32,260 nt of DNA, from contig JALVKL010000135.1 of NCBI GenBank assembly GCA_027033775.1, positions 1 to 32,260 of the forward strand, given 5' to 3'. This document shows positions 15,700-26,663 of the stretch, piece by piece (position 1 is the first letter of the stretch; every line of letters starts with the position of its first letter). Origin of the DNA: a bacterium. GTDB lineage: Bacteria; Thermosulfidibacterota; Thermosulfidibacteria; Thermosulfidibacterales; Thermosulfidibacteraceae. Both the position numbers and the translations under genes were made by a program. The notes under the pieces were generated by a model that was not told where the DNA came from, made no database searches, and was given only the letters and a program-made list of their open reading frames with translations.

Positions 15700-17366
15700 A
15701 TGTTATAGGAGTAAAAAATGTGAACAAAAGATTTAAGAGGGTTCAGGCACTATCTTCCATTAATCTTGATGTGAGAAAAGGAGAGATATTTGGCCTTATT
15801 GGACCAGATGGTTCTGGAAAGAGCACGCTGATGAAGATAATTGCGGGAGTCTTACTTCCTGACAGTGGCAGTGTGTATGTGCTGGGAGAGGATGTGGTAA
15901 ACAAGCCGGAATCTGTAAAAAAGAAATTGGCTTTTATGCCACAGGGAATTGGACAAAATCTCTATATGGACCTCACAGTGGAGGAGAACATAGATTTTTC
16001 TGCCACTATAAAGGGACTGAACATAGAGGAAAAACAGCAGTTAAAGGAAAGGCTTCTTCTTATAACAAAGCTTTTTCCTTTTAAAGATAGATTGGCGAGG
16101 CAGCTCTCAGGTGGTATGCAGCAAAAATTGGGATTGTGCTGCTCCATTATATCTTCACCAGAGGTTTTGGTATTGGATGAGCCCACTACAGGGGTGGATC
16201 CTGTATCCAGAAGGGAACTGTGGGATTTGATGTATGAGTTTGCTGAAGGGGGAATGACCATTTTAATTTCAACGGCCTATATGCTTGAGGCTGAAAGATG
16301 CCATAAAATCGCTATTATGCAGGATGGAAGGATAATAAAAACAGGGTCTGTGGATAAGATTTTAGCAGACTACGAAAGCATAGAAAATTTCTTCAAAACC
16401 CTAAATAAAAAAACAGAGGACGTTAAGGTTGTGCTTCCAGACATTCCACCTAAAGAGAACAATTCCATAAAAGTAAAGGGGCTAACCAAATATTTTGGTG
16501 ACTTCTGTGCAGTTGATAATGTGAGCTTTTATGTGAAGGAAGGGGAGATATTTGGCCTTTTAGGTCCCAACGGAGCAGGTAAAACCACCACCATAAAGAT
16601 GCTTGTAGGATTGCTCAAGCCTTCATCTGGCAGAATAGAAACCGTTTCAAAAAAAGATATAGGATATATGTCCCAGAAGTTCTCCCTTTATAAAGATCTC
16701 ACAGTGGAGGAGAATATAGATTTTTATATGGCCATTTATTCCATTCCTCATAGGGAGAGAAAGATAAGAAAGGCATGGATATTGGAGATTTCAGGTTTGG
16801 AAAAATACAGGGACGAATTGACTCATAGACTCCCTTGGGGAATGAAACAAAGGCTTGCACTTGGCTGTTCTTTTATTCATTTCCCATCGGTTCTTTTCCT
16901 TGATGAACCCACATCGGGGGTGGATCCTTGGGGCAGGGAGCAGTTCTGGAGGATAATCCACAAATTATCTCAAGAAAAGAATATCACAGTAATTGTGACG
17001 ACCCATCACCTTATAGAGGCTCATTACTGCCATAGGCTTGCCCTGATGAATAATGGCAGAATTGTAGCTCTTGGTACTCCTGATGAGCTTATAGAAAACG
17101 CCAAAAGACTCCAAGGAGATATGTTTGAGATTAGAACTGAGCAATTGAAAAGGGCAAAGGATCTACTTTTGGCAAGGGGAATTTATACATATTACTACGG
17201 AAAGGCTCTTAAAGTGTGGGATCACATAGATCTGGATACATTAAAAGAGATTCTTGTGTCGGCAAATATAACTGCTGATGTTAGACCCAAAGACATAAAT
17301 ATGGAAGATGCTTTTGTTTTATACTCTAAGGATGAAGCGATACCTTTTTATATCCATAGCCCTTAA
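15696..17366 (+). CDS. Tandem-NBD ABC transporter ATPase (YbhF-like)
   Basis: The 556-aa protein contains two complete nucleotide-binding domains. NBD1 has Walker A GPDGSGKS (36-43), signature LSGGMQQKL (138-146) and Walker B VLVLDEP (157-163), but its H-loop reads STAYM without His. NBD2 has Walker A GPNGAGKT (290-297), Walker B VLFLDEP (399-405) and H-loop TTHHL, but its signature is LPWGMKQRL. One composite ATP site thus looks degenerate and the other canonical. It energises the ABC-2 permeases that follow. E. coli YbhF has a similar two-NBD design. It starts with an ATGA overlap and its 3' end overlaps the next gene by about 35 nt. Confidence 0.93.
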   Translation: MNVIGVKNVNKRFKRVQALSSINLDVRKGEIFGLIGPDGSGKSTLMKIIAGVLLPDSGSVYVLGEDVVNKPESVKKKLAFMPQGIGQNLYMDLTVEENIDFSATIKGLNIEEKQQLKERLLLITKLFPFKDRLARQLSGGMQQKLGLCCSIISSPEVLVLDEPTTGVDPVSRRELWDLMYEFAEGGMTILISTAYMLEAERCHKIAIMQDGRIIKTGSVDKILADYESIENFFKTLNKKTEDVKVVLPDIPPKENNSIKVKGLTKYFGDFCAVDNVSFYVKEGEIFGLLGPNGAGKTTTIKMLVGLLKPSSGRIETVSKKDIGYMSQKFSLYKDLTVEENIDFYMAIYSIPHRERKIRKAWILEISGLEKYRDELTHRLPWGMKQRLALGCSFIHFPSVLFLDEPTSGVDPWGREQFWRIIHKLSQEKNITVIVTTHHLIEAHYCHRLALMNNGRIVALGTPDELIENAKRLQGDMFEIRTEQLKRAKDLLLARGIYTYYYGKALKVWDHIDLDTLKEILVSANITADVRPKDINMEDAFVLYSKDEAIPFYIHSP

Positions 17367-18462
17367 AGAGTTTAAAGAAATTTTTAGAAATCCTGTAATG
17401 TTAATGCTTTCCTTTGGTATTCCTGTTGTGTTCTTCTTTATACTAGGCTTTGGGATAAGCCTTGATGTAAGCAATATCCCATTGGCTATAGTGGATTACG
17501 ATGGCAAAAAGTTAAGTAGAGAATTCGCAGAATCCATTTATAACAACAGATACTTTACCCTTGTAGGGTACTTAAATTTAGAAGAGGCTGAAAGGCTACT
17601 GAAGATTAATAGATTAAGAGCTATAGTGGTTATCCCGGACAATTTCTCAAGAAGACTTTATATGGGTAGATCTTCTGAGATACAGGTTCTTATAGACGGC
17701 GGCTATCCTTTTAGAGCAGATGTCATAAGGGGGTATATATCAAGTGTGGTGGCTAAGTTTAACAAAAATCTCTTAAAAAGATGGCTAAATAAGAGGGGAG
17801 TGGATTATGAGATTGAGCCTGTGAAACTGGATATACGCTCTTTTTATAACCAAGCTATGAAGAGTGAATTTTCGTTGATTCCAGGCCTTTTTGTTATCAT
17901 ACTTCTGGTAAATCTCACCGTTTTAACATCTATATCTATAGTAAGAGAGAAGGATTACGGTACCATATTCAACATATACACAAGTGTAGTGGACAGATTC
18001 TCTTTTATAACTGGAAAAATCATAACCTACTGGGCTATTGGAATTGTTAATTTTCTAACACTTTTTCTGCTTTCCTTTATGATATTTAAGCTTCCCTTTA
18101 GAGGCGATTTTTTATCCTTTCTCTTTATAAGCAACATATACATCATGATTTCGTGCCTTTTGGGGGCTTTGATATCCTCTTTTACAAAAACCATGATAGC
18201 GGCTCAGTTTGTGGCTATGGTGGTGACCATAATTCCGTCCTTTTTATATTCTGGATACCTAATGCCAGTTTCATCTTTGGGAAGGGAAGGAAGAATTGAG
18301 GCCTATCTGTTTCCTGCCAAATATTATATGGATGCCTGTAGGGGAAGTTATTTAAAATACATGAGTATTTCCGATCTGAAAGGTCAAACTTTTATTTTAA
18401 TAGTTTTTTGCACGATTCTATTTTTACTTTCATCTTTGCTTTTTAAAAAGAGGGAAAGATGA
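17332..18462 (+). CDS. ABC-2 type permease (YbhS-like)
   Basis: The protein of about 376 aa has the ABC-2 exporter plan: KEFKEIFRNPVMLMLSFGIPVVFFFILGFGI with TM1, a large external domain (about residues 45-175) with IPLAIVDYDGKKLSREF, then five more TM helices and the conserved [17 protein letters not shown] segment after TM2. It pairs with the next gene to form the membrane part of the exporter. I prefer ATG 17332 (MKRYLF), which matches where homologues begin, over the tracked ATG 17308 (MLLFYTLR); both lie inside the 3' end of the ATPase gene and neither has an ideal ribosome site, so the start is uncertain by eight codons. Confidence 0.88.
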   Translation: MKRYLFISIALKEFKEIFRNPVMLMLSFGIPVVFFFILGFGISLDVSNIPLAIVDYDGKKLSREFAESIYNNRYFTLVGYLNLEEAERLLKINRLRAIVVIPDNFSRRLYMGRSSEIQVLIDGGYPFRADVIRGYISSVVAKFNKNLLKRWLNKRGVDYEIEPVKLDIRSFYNQAMKSEFSLIPGLFVIILLVNLTVLTSISIVREKDYGTIFNIYTSVVDRFSFITGKIITYWAIGIVNFLTLFLLSFMIFKLPFRGDFLSFLFISNIYIMISCLLGALISSFTKTMIAAQFVAMVVTIIPSFLYSGYLMPVSSLGREGRIEAYLFPAKYYMDACRGSYLKYMSISDLKGQTFILIVFCTILFLLSSLLFKKRER

Positions 18463-19586
18463 ATTTTCTTATCATGATAAAAAAGGAATATTTACAACTT
18501 TTGAGGGATTTGGTTGTTGTGGCTTTTATGTTTTATCTTTTCATACCAGATGTGATAATAGCGGGAAAAGGTCTTGGTATAAAACTGATAAACGCCAAGT
18601 TTTCCTTTATGGATATGTCAAAAACACCGGAAAGCAGGGAGCTTTTGTCAAAGATGGTTGAGCCCTACTTCAATATCAGCATGGAAGTAGAAAGCTGGAA
18701 GGCATTAAATTCGTGGATCAAAAGGGGAGATACCTCTGGTGCTTTTATTATACCCTCTGAGTTTTTAAAGGATATATCGAGGAAAAGACAGACCAAGATT
18801 CTTCTGATTCTGGATGGTTCTCTTATATCCACCGCTATGTTAGCTTATGCCTATTCTCAGTCTATAGTATCCGATTATAACCAATGGATATTAAAGAATA
18901 TTTATCATATCCCCTTTACAGCAAGCTATCCTTATGTAAGGGCAAAAACAAGGATTGAATTTAACCCCAATCTTGAAAGCCAGTATTTTGGTGGATTGAG
19001 TGAACTGTTCACTAATGTCACCATGATGACCATTATTCTTGCGGCTCTCTCCTTTGTTAGGGAGAAAGATTACGGGACTATAGAGCAGATTCTTATCTCT
19101 CCTGTAAAATTTTACAAGTTTGCCCTTGCAAAAATATGCTTTATATCCTCTTGCATGCTTATTTTAATAATTTTAAGCTTAACGGTTTCCGTAAAAGCTG
19201 TTCTTGGGACGCCTATCAGGGGCAGCATTCCCCTTTTTCTCTTTTTGTCCTTGCTTGTGGTATTGGCGGATACTGGGATTGGTCTTATAATAGGAGGATT
19301 GTCTGAAAAAATCAGTCAGGTGGGACTTCTAACCATACTATTTTTGGCCCCTATGCTTTTTCTTTCAGGAGGATGGGTTCCCCCTGAATCTATGCCCAAA
19401 TGGCTTTACCCTCTTACCAATTTCTCTCCTCTGAAATACTATCTGGAGCTGGGTTTAGGAATAATATTGAAGGGAACATCTCTTAAAGAGATATGGATGG
19501 ATATCACTAAATGCGCAATGTTATCTTTGGGTATGCTTGTTTTGGGATACGTTTTACTCAAAAAGAGGTTGTTTGAGGGAAGATGA
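18459..19586 (+). CDS. ABC-2 type permease (YbhR-like)
   Basis: The 375-aa protein repeats the ABC-2 plan: an N-terminal amphipathic segment [12 protein letters not shown]1, an external domain of about 130 residues with a possible soluble fold ([17 protein letters not shown]), then TM2-TM6. The conserved [19 protein letters not shown] and the C-terminal [31 protein letters not shown] are family marks. It begins with an ATGA overlap after the other permease and ends with an ATGA overlap into the MFS gene. With the preceding ATPase, permease and adaptor it completes an ABC tripartite exporter. Substrate unknown; drugs, toxic acids or lipidic compounds are possible. Confidence 0.9.
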   Translation: MNFLIMIKKEYLQLLRDLVVVAFMFYLFIPDVIIAGKGLGIKLINAKFSFMDMSKTPESRELLSKMVEPYFNISMEVESWKALNSWIKRGDTSGAFIIPSEFLKDISRKRQTKILLILDGSLISTAMLAYAYSQSIVSDYNQWILKNIYHIPFTASYPYVRAKTRIEFNPNLESQYFGGLSELFTNVTMMTIILAALSFVREKDYGTIEQILISPVKFYKFALAKICFISSCMLILIILSLTVSVKAVLGTPIRGSIPLFLFLSLLVVLADTGIGLIIGGLSEKISQVGLLTILFLAPMLFLSGGWVPPESMPKWLYPLTNFSPLKYYLELGLGIILKGTSLKEIWMDITKCAMLSLGMLVLGYVLLKKRLFEGR

Positions 19587-21124
19587 AAAAAACCAATCCC
19601 TGGATAGTAGCTGCCATATGTGTTCCTGTGCTTCTTATGGTCATTCTGGATACCACCGTTGTGGATGTGGTGATACCCCATATGATGGCGGCTCTTTCGG
19701 TGGATTACTACGATATACAGTGGGTTATAATAGCTTATATGGTGGCTGCTGCTGTCACTATGCCTCTTTTTGACTGGCTGTCTTCAAGGTTCAGCTATAA
19801 ATCGCTTTTTATATTTGGCACTCTCACCTTTGTGTTTGCAAGCATTGCCTGTGGAAGAGCCGCTACCTTTTATGAGATGATAATCAGCAGAACCATACAG
19901 GGTATAGGAGAGGGGGTGGTGGTTCCCACAGTGACTTCATTGGTTTTTATGGCCTTTCCTCCGGAAAAGAGAGGACTGGCTATGGGACTTATAGGATTGG
20001 GAGCCACCATGGGTCCTGCTTTGGGTCCCACTCTTGGAGGATATGTGACTGAACATTTTTCATGGAGATGGGCATTCTACATAAATGTTCCCATAGGCTT
20101 TACCTTGGCTTTATGTGCTTATCTTTTTCTTGAGGAGTTTAGAATCCAAAAGGATAAATATCCCCTCGATATAGTAGGGGTTATTCTCTGTGCCATTTTT
20201 CTTTCAACCTTTCTCATAGCTATATCCAAAGGGCAGGAAAAACAGTGGCTTTCCTCCGATATGATTCTTTATTTCTTTATCATATCAGCTGTAACCTTTT
20301 CTCTGTTTGTGTGGAGGGAGTTTAAGGTTGACAATCCCTTTATCCAACTGAAGGTGTTTAAAAACAGATTTTTTACCATCACCATGCTGATAAGATTCAT
20401 ATTTGGAGGGAGTATTTACGGCTCCTTTTATCTTTTGCCCATATATTGCGAGAAGTTGAGGATGTATCCCACGCTTGTGACAGGTCTGATAATGCTACCA
20501 GGAGCCCTCACCAATGGTTTGGGAACCGTTATATCTGGCAGATTAACGGATAAGATAGGGGGAAGATGGATAATGCTGTTTGGCATTGTGATGATGGCTT
20601 TTGCCTTTTATAGACTTCACTTTTTTGATGAAGCAACTTCTAAATTCGCTATTTCTCACCATTTGGTATTTTACTTTCTCTTTGTGGGCATGGTTTTTAC
20701 CCCTTTGAACTACATGTCTTTAGCGGTTCTAAAAGAGGAAGAGGTTGATACAGGTTCTGCTCTAATTCATGTGGTGAGATTTATAGCAGGATCAGTGGGA
20801 ACTGCTGTTGCCACAAACAGGTTTGAATATATGATGGGTGCACACTTTACCCAAATAAGCTCAAAATTTACCTACTCCAACTTGGTGATTGTGCCTTCCA
20901 TGTTAAAGCTCAAACTGTTTTTTATGAGAAAGGCTGTTTTAGGAAGGGAGGCTTTGTTAAAGGGGCTTGCTGCTATAAGAGAATTGATAAAACTTAAATC
21001 TTATATTTACGCCTTTCAAGATGTTATGTTACTATTTGGTATGGGTTGCCTTGCAGCCAGTGTGCTGGTATTCTTCTTGCCCAATAAATTGAATTTAGGG
21101 AGGAGCCATGAAGGTAGAGGTTGA
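19583..21124 (+). CDS. EmrB/QacA-type (DHA2) MFS exporter
   Basis: The 513-aa protein is predicted to have 14 transmembrane helices. Visible marks are [17 protein letters not shown] in TM1, [27 protein letters not shown] (motif A region), [14 protein letters not shown] (motif B) and [35 protein letters not shown] (motif C and the EmrB region). Such proton-driven pumps work with an EmrA adaptor and TolC to expel hydrophobic compounds across both membranes. It overlaps the ABC permease by ATGA, and its own EmrA-like partner lies five genes upstream. Its last 17 nt overlap tig. The residues after the GGLAAI-like C-terminal helix look normal, so there is no truncation. Confidence 0.92.
   Translation: MKKTNPWIVAAICVPVLLMVILDTTVVDVVIPHMMAALSVDYYDIQWVIIAYMVAAAVTMPLFDWLSSRFSYKSLFIFGTLTFVFASIACGRAATFYEMIISRTIQGIGEGVVVPTVTSLVFMAFPPEKRGLAMGLIGLGATMGPALGPTLGGYVTEHFSWRWAFYINVPIGFTLALCAYLFLEEFRIQKDKYPLDIVGVILCAIFLSTFLIAISKGQEKQWLSSDMILYFFIISAVTFSLFVWREFKVDNPFIQLKVFKNRFFTITMLIRFIFGGSIYGSFYLLPIYCEKLRMYPTLVTGLIMLPGALTNGLGTVISGRLTDKIGGRWIMLFGIVMMAFAFYRLHFFDEATSKFAISHHLVFYFLFVGMVFTPLNYMSLAVLKEEEVDTGSALIHVVRFIAGSVGTAVATNRFEYMMGAHFTQISSKFTYSNLVIVPSMLKLKLFFMRKAVLGREALLKGLAAIRELIKLKSYIYAFQDVMLLFGMGCLAASVLVFFLPNKLNLGRSHEGRG
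21046..21074 (+). promoter_or_regulatory. Possible internal promoter for tig inside the MFS gene
   Basis: TTGCCT (21046-21051), a 17-nt spacer and TATTCT (21069-21074) preceded by TGG, an extended -10 pattern. It would start transcription about 25 nt ahead of the tig ATG. The match is moderate. Confidence 0.3.
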
Positions 21125-22418
21125 AAATCTTGGTCCCTGCAAAAGAGCTTTGAAAGTAGAAATACCCAAAGAGGTGGTGGACGCTGCCTTTTCTGAAGCT
21201 TATGATAAACTCAAAAGAGAGGTGAAAGTTCCTGGGTTCAGACCGGGAAAGGCTCCCATCTCCATTTTAAGAGCCAGATTTGGTGATTATGTGAAGGCTG
21301 AGGTTATGGAGAAGCTGTTCAAGGAGTATTATGAAAAGGCCTTGGAAGAAGCAGGGGTTACTCCTGCTTTAGATCCGGATTTTCAAGATGTGGAGTTTGA
21401 TGAGGGAAAGGCCTTTTCTTTCAAGGTTGTAATGGAAATTCACCCGGAATTTGAGCTTAAGGACTATGAAGGCATAGAAATAGAGAAAAAAAGGTATGTT
21501 ATAACAGATGAGGAGGTAGATAGATTCATAGATGAACTGAGGGAGCAGATGGCCACCTTTGAGGATAAAGAGGATGGTGTGGCTGAGATGGGGAATCTTG
21601 TGATTATAGATTATGAAGCCTTTGAAGGGGACAAGCCCATAGAGGGTGGCAAGGTGGAAGGGGCCACCTATGTCTTAGGATCTGGAGAGACAGTTGAAGG
21701 TTTTGATGAACAGGTAGTGGGCAAAAAAGTGGGAGAGGAATTTGAGGTTAAGGTTAGCTTTTCCAAAGAGCATTTCAATAAAGAGCTTGCTGGAAAGGAG
21801 GTCACATTTAAATGTAAACTTAAGGGGGTTAAGAAGAGGATTGTTCCTGAGCTGAATGAGGAATTTGCCAAAAAATTTGAAGTTGAGTCGGTGGAAGCCT
21901 TAAGGGAAAAGGTAAAAGCCCAATTAGAGGAGGAGTACGAGAGACGCTCTAAACTTGAGGCATTGGATCAGCTTGCTGAAAAGCTTGTTGAGGGATACGA
22001 TTTTCCTCTTCCTGAAACTCTGGTGGAAGATGAGCTTAAAAAGAGGATGGAGCGCTACGAGATGGATTTGAGAATAAAGGGAGTAGAGCCGAAGAAGGAG
22101 GAGCTGGAAAAGAAAAAGGAGGAGTTCAGGGAAGAGGTGGAGAAGAATCTCAGACTCGTTTATATTCTTAGGAAAATAGCCGAAAAGGAAGGGTTAGAGG
22201 TTACCCGAGGAGATGTTGAGGAGAGAATAGAAGAGATAGCAAAAAAATCGAATATTCCACTTGATAAAGTTGCGGGTATATTGCAGCAGACAGGAAGGCT
22301 TCAATCTATTATAGAGGACATACTGACCAAAAAGACCCTTGAGTTTTTATACGAAAAGGCAAAAGTTATTGAAAGGGAGGAGGTAGTTGGAAAAGAGAAA
22401 AAGGAAGGAGATGAATAA
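21108..22418 (+). CDS. tig: Trigger factor (ribosome-bound chaperone and prolyl isomerase)
   Basis: The 436-aa protein has all three trigger-factor domains. The N-terminal ribosome-binding domain carries GFRPGKAP (43-50). The FKBP-like PPIase domain (about 155-240) includes [14 protein letters not shown] and [27 protein letters not shown]. The long Glu/Lys-rich C-terminal helical domain ends in a charged tail. It binds nascent chains at the ribosome exit tunnel. GGGAGGAG precedes ATG 21108, which lies inside the end of the MFS gene, a 17-nt overlap. clpP follows after 2 nt. The tig-clpP-clpX-lon order is a common bacterial cluster; having an efflux operon fused to its front is unusual. Confidence 0.96.
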   Translation: MKVEVENLGPCKRALKVEIPKEVVDAAFSEAYDKLKREVKVPGFRPGKAPISILRARFGDYVKAEVMEKLFKEYYEKALEEAGVTPALDPDFQDVEFDEGKAFSFKVVMEIHPEFELKDYEGIEIEKKRYVITDEEVDRFIDELREQMATFEDKEDGVAEMGNLVIIDYEAFEGDKPIEGGKVEGATYVLGSGETVEGFDEQVVGKKVGEEFEVKVSFSKEHFNKELAGKEVTFKCKLKGVKKRIVPELNEEFAKKFEVESVEALREKVKAQLEEEYERRSKLEALDQLAEKLVEGYDFPLPETLVEDELKKRMERYEMDLRIKGVEPKKEELEKKKEEFREEVEKNLRLVYILRKIAEKEGLEVTRGDVEERIEEIAKKSNIPLDKVAGILQQTGRLQSIIEDILTKKTLEFLYEKAKVIEREEVVGKEKKEGDE

Positions 22419-22420
22419 AG

Positions 22421-23032
22421 ATGCCGCTTATACCTATAGTTGTTGAGCAAACGGAAAGAGGTGAAAGGGCTTACGATATATATTCCAGATTACTTAAAGA
22501 CAGAATAATATTTATAGGAACACCTATCGACGATCACATTGCCAATCTTGTAGTGGCGCAACTGCTCTTTTTAGAGGCTGAGGATCCGGAAAAGGATATC
22601 TATATTTACATTAACTCCCCAGGAGGGCTGGTAACAGCAGGGCTAGCCATTTATGATACCATGCAGTACGTTAAGCCAGATGTCAGCACTATATGTATTG
22701 GCCAGGCTGCAAGTATGGCGGCAGTGATATTGGCTGCTGGCACTAAGGGGAAAAGATTTGCACTCCCTCATGCCAGGATCATGATTCACCAGCCTATGGG
22801 TGGTTTTCACGGCCAGGCTAAAGAGATAGAGATACACGCAAAAGAGATTTTAAGGCTTAAAGAGGCTTTGGAGAATATTCTTTCTAAACACACAGGACAG
22901 CCCATAGAGAGGATCAGGCAGGATACTGATAGAGACTATTTTATGAGTGCAGAAGAGGCTAGGGATTACGGTATTGTGGATCAGGTGATAGTTTCCAGAA
23001 CAAAGAAGATAAAAAAGAGAAGGAGTGATTGA
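22421..23032 (+). CDS. clpP: ATP-dependent Clp protease proteolytic subunit
   Basis: The 203-aa ClpP has the expected catalytic triad: Ser98 in IGQAASMAA, His123 in MIHQP and Asp172 in DTDRDYF. The oxyanion region INSPGG is present. The N-terminus [29 protein letters not shown] has the short processed-type propeptide of housekeeping ClpP. It forms a double heptamer that degrades proteins fed by ClpX. GGAAGGAG lies upstream inside the end of tig. The stop overlaps the clpX start by one base. Confidence 0.97.
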   Translation: MPLIPIVVEQTERGERAYDIYSRLLKDRIIFIGTPIDDHIANLVVAQLLFLEAEDPEKDIYIYINSPGGLVTAGLAIYDTMQYVKPDVSTICIGQAASMAAVILAAGTKGKRFALPHARIMIHQPMGGFHGQAKEIEIHAKEILRLKEALENILSKHTGQPIERIRQDTDRDYFMSAEEARDYGIVDQVIVSRTKKIKKRRSD

Positions 23033-24252
23033 TGTTTAGAGAATCAGATGTGAGGTGTTCATTCTGTGGAAAGAGTCAAAAAGAGGTTAAAAGGCTTATA
23101 GCAGGCCCAGGGGTCTATATATGCGACAGGTGTGTGGCACTCTGCAGTAAGATAATAAAGGACAGCGAGAAAGAGCAGAAAAAAGACGCACCAAAGGAGC
23201 TTCCCACTCCTCAGGAGATAAAAAATTTTTTGGATCAATATGTTATAGGGCAAGAAAGGGCAAAAAAGATAATCTCTGTTGCTGTTTATAATCATTATAA
23301 AAGGGTATACAGTGGCTTTTCTGATAACGACGTGGAGCTTCAGAAAAGCAACATACTCCTTATAGGACCTACCGGTTCGGGAAAGACCCTCATTGCCCAA
23401 ACCTTGGCAAAGTTTCTCGATGTGCCCTTTGCCATAGCCGATGCCACCACATTAACGGAGGCTGGATATGTAGGGGAAGATGTGGAGAATGTGCTTTTAA
23501 GGCTCCTTCAGGCTGCGGATTTTGATATAGAGAGGGCGGAAAAGGGGATCATATACATAGACGAGATAGACAAAATTGCCAGAAAATCCGAAAATCCCTC
23601 TATAACCAGGGATGTTTCTGGAGAAGGGGTGCAACAGGCACTTCTTAAGATTCTTGAAGGAACAATAGCAAATGTCCCCCCTCAGGGAGGAAGAAAGCAT
23701 CCACACCAAGAGATGATACAGATAGATACCACCAATATCCTCTTTATATGCGGAGGGGCTTTTGTAGGGTTGGAGAAAATAGTGGAAAGAAGGATAGGAA
23801 AAAAGGTTATAGGATTTGGTCAGGAATCTGAGAAGGTAAAAAGGGAAGATATATTAAGTGAGGTTCAGCCAGATGATCTTATAAAATTCGGTATGATACC
23901 TGAATTTGTGGGAAGATTGCCCGTGATAGCTACTTTAAGCGAATTAACAGAGGAGGATCTTTTAAGAATTCTTGTTGAGCCCAAGAACGCCCTTGTTAAG
24001 CAGTATCAGAAGATGTTTGAGATGGAAGGGGTTAAATTAACCTTTACGGAAAATGCTCTGAAACTCATTGCCAAAGAGGCCATAAACAGGAAGTTAGGAG
24101 CCAGGGGTTTGAGGGCTATAATGGAAGAGATAATGATAGATGTAATGTTTGAGGTGCCTTCAAAGTCTTCAGAGATAAAGGAGTGTGTAATTAATGAAGA
24201 GGTTGTAAAAAAGAAAGCTAAGCCTATATTAGTTTATCAAAAGGCAGGTTAA
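23032..24252 (+). CDS. clpX: ATP-dependent Clp protease ATP-binding subunit ClpX
   Basis: The 406-aa ClpX has an N-terminal zinc-binding domain with CSFCG and CDRC, Walker A GPTGSGKT, Walker [11 protein letters not shown], pore loop GYVGED and the RKHPHQE loop, and the C-terminal small domain ([17 protein letters not shown]). It unfolds tagged substrates and threads them into ClpP. I place the start at ATG 23032, with AGGAG six bases upstream, rather than at the tracked TTG 23029. It overlaps clpP by one base (TGATG), and lon follows after 8 nt. Confidence 0.97.
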   Translation: MFRESDVRCSFCGKSQKEVKRLIAGPGVYICDRCVALCSKIIKDSEKEQKKDAPKELPTPQEIKNFLDQYVIGQERAKKIISVAVYNHYKRVYSGFSDNDVELQKSNILLIGPTGSGKTLIAQTLAKFLDVPFAIADATTLTEAGYVGEDVENVLLRLLQAADFDIERAEKGIIYIDEIDKIARKSENPSITRDVSGEGVQQALLKILEGTIANVPPQGGRKHPHQEMIQIDTTNILFICGGAFVGLEKIVERRIGKKVIGFGQESEKVKREDILSEVQPDDLIKFGMIPEFVGRLPVIATLSELTEEDLLRILVEPKNALVKQYQKMFEMEGVKLTFTENALKLIAKEAINRKLGARGLRAIMEEIMIDVMFEVPSKSSEIKECVINEEVVKKKAKPILVYQKAG

Positions 24253-24260
24253 GGTGGAGG

Positions 24261-26660
24261 ATGTTTGGAAAAGATAAATTTGAGGAACTTTATCCCGTTA
24301 TTCCTCTAAGGGATCTTGTTGTATTCCCTTACTCTATAGTCCCCCTTTTTGTGGGCAGAGAAAAATCCATAAATGCTGCTGAATACTCTTTAAAGACCAA
24401 CAAAAAGATTTTCCTTGTCACTCAAGTTGACCCTGAAATTGAAAATCCCACAAAAAACGATGTCTTTTCCGTGGGGGTTATTGGAACCATTCTTCAAAGC
24501 GTAAAGCTCCCCGATGGCACCATAAAAATGCTGGTTGAAGGATTGGAGAGAGCCAGACTGATAGATTTTATAGATGATGTCAATTTTATAAAGGCAAGGG
24601 TTCTTCCTCTTATCAGCGTATGTGAGGAGAGAGAAGAGACTAAAGCTCTTAAAAGGCTTATATACGAGTCCTTTAAAGAGTATGCTGAACTCAGCCAAAA
24701 GGTTCCCCAGGAAATTCTTTCTGCCGTTGAACAGATAGAGGATCCCGAAAGATTTTGTGATACTGTTGCCTCTCATCTTTCCATAAAGACCGTTGAAAAA
24801 CAAAAGATACTCTCCACCCTTGATGTGAATGAGAGGCTTAAGAAGGTTTATGCCATTCTTCAGAGCGAAATAGAGATTCTAAGGGTTGAGAGGAAGATAA
24901 AGGAGGAGGTCAGAAAGCAAATAGAGAGAAACCAGAAAGAATATTATTTGAACGAGCAGCTTAAAGCTATCCAGAAGGAGCTGGGGAGAGGGGAGTTTGA
25001 TGAGATAGAAGAGCTCAGGGAGAAGATAAAAAAGGCTGGCATGCCTAAAGAGGTGAGAAAGAAGGCTGAAGCTGAGCTTAAGAAATTTGAACTTATGCCA
25101 CCAACATCTGCTGAAGCCACAGTGGTGAGAAATTATTTGGATTGGTTGGTAAATCTCCCATGGAGCAAGAGAACGAGGGACAGACTGAACATCAAAAGGG
25201 CAAGGGAGATACTTGACGAAGATCATTATGGTTTAAAAGAGGTGAAAGAGAGGATATTGGAATACTTAGCGGTAAGAAAAAGGACAAAGAGCAACAAAGG
25301 ACCTATACTCTGCTTGGTTGGTCCTCCTGGAGTGGGAAAGACCTCTTTAGGAAAGTCCATTGCAAGGGCTATGGGAAGAAAGTTTGTGAGGGTTTCTTTG
25401 GGAGGTGTAAGAGACGAGGCTGAAATAAGAGGGCATAGAAGAACCTATGTCGGCGCTCTTCCTGGAAGAATAATTCAGATGATGAGAAGGGCAGGCACCA
25501 AGAACCCTGTGATGGTGTTAGATGAAATAGATAAACTTGGTTCCGATTTCAGAGGAGATCCTTCTTCTGCCCTTCTTGAAGTTCTGGATCCGGAACAGAA
25601 CAGCCATTTCAGCGATCACTATCTTGGCGTTGACTTTGATCTGTCTGAAGTCTTTTTCATTGCCACTGCCAATGTGATACACACTATACCAAGGCCTCTT
25701 CTGGACAGGATGGAGGTTATAAGAATACCTGGATACACCGAGGTTGAAAAACTGCACATAGCCAGAGATTACTTGATACCCAAGCAATTTAAAGCTCACG
25801 GGATAAAGAAAGGGGAGATTGTTATTCCAGATGAGATTATTCTCAAAATAATAAGGGAGTATACTAAAGAAGCAGGTGTTAGGAACCTTGAAAGAGAGAT
25901 TGCAAAATTATGTAGGAGAGTGGTAAAGAGGATTTCCACTGAAGAGCTGAGTGTTCCTGTGGTTTTCAATGAAAAACTTCTTGAGGATATATTGGGTGTT
26001 CCCAAATTCAAACATCAAGAGAAGCTCTCCTCTCCTACCATAGGAGTTGTTCAGGGACTTGCATGGACAGAAAATGGTGGAGAACTCTTACTCACTGAGG
26101 TGATGATAGTTGAGGGCAAGGGAGAACTGATACTGACAGGCCAATTGGGTGAAGTTATGCAAGAATCGGCTAAAGCTGCTTTAACCTATGTCAGGTCAAG
26201 AAGGGAAGCTCTTGGTATCCCCAAGGATTTCCATAAGAAGTTTGATATTCATATCCATGTTCCTGAAGGCGCTATACCTAAGGATGGTCCTTCTGCGGGA
26301 ATAACCATTGCAACTGGTATAGCTTCTGCTTTGTCAGGGTATCCTGTAAGATGCGATATTGCCATGACTGGAGAGATAACTTTGAGGGGAAAGATCCTTC
26401 CCATTGGTGGTTTGAAAGAGAAACTTTTGGCAGCCAAGATGGCTGGAATATCCAAGGTTCTTATACCCAAGGATAACGAGAAGGATTTAAAAGAGGTGGA
26501 GGAGGAGATAAAGGAAGGTCTTGAAATCACTTTAGTAGAGGATATGGATCAGGTTTTAAGAATAGCCCTTATTGGATGGCATCCAGACGAAAAAATTATC
26601 TCAGTTCCCAAAATTTACAAAAGCGTTTCTCAAGATGAAAGAAGCTTTCCCTTAAGCTAG
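24261..26660 (+). CDS. lon: Lon protease (LonA)
   Basis: The 799-aa LonA has the N-terminal substrate domain ([28 protein letters not shown]), a coiled-coil segment (about 200-255), AAA+ Walker A GPPGVGKT (354-361) and Walker B VMVLDEID, sensor and hydrophobic loops, and the Ser-Lys protease domain with Ser678 in PKDGPSAG and Lys721 in [10 protein letters not shown]. It removes damaged and regulatory proteins in the cytoplasm. AAGGTGG is the ribosome site. It is the last gene of the rightward cluster and meets the K+ channel gene tail to tail with 3 bp between; no clear terminator is visible there. Confidence 0.97.
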   Translation: MFGKDKFEELYPVIPLRDLVVFPYSIVPLFVGREKSINAAEYSLKTNKKIFLVTQVDPEIENPTKNDVFSVGVIGTILQSVKLPDGTIKMLVEGLERARLIDFIDDVNFIKARVLPLISVCEEREETKALKRLIYESFKEYAELSQKVPQEILSAVEQIEDPERFCDTVASHLSIKTVEKQKILSTLDVNERLKKVYAILQSEIEILRVERKIKEEVRKQIERNQKEYYLNEQLKAIQKELGRGEFDEIEELREKIKKAGMPKEVRKKAEAELKKFELMPPTSAEATVVRNYLDWLVNLPWSKRTRDRLNIKRAREILDEDHYGLKEVKERILEYLAVRKRTKSNKGPILCLVGPPGVGKTSLGKSIARAMGRKFVRVSLGGVRDEAEIRGHRRTYVGALPGRIIQMMRRAGTKNPVMVLDEIDKLGSDFRGDPSSALLEVLDPEQNSHFSDHYLGVDFDLSEVFFIATANVIHTIPRPLLDRMEVIRIPGYTEVEKLHIARDYLIPKQFKAHGIKKGEIVIPDEIILKIIREYTKEAGVRNLEREIAKLCRRVVKRISTEELSVPVVFNEKLLEDILGVPKFKHQEKLSSPTIGVVQGLAWTENGGELLLTEVMIVEGKGELILTGQLGEVMQESAKAALTYVRSRREALGIPKDFHKKFDIHIHVPEGAIPKDGPSAGITIATGIASALSGYPVRCDIAMTGEITLRGKILPIGGLKEKLLAAKMAGISKVLIPKDNEKDLKEVEEEIKEGLEITLVEDMDQVLRIALIGWHPDEKIISVPKIYKSVSQDERSFPLS

Positions 26661-26663
26661 ACT

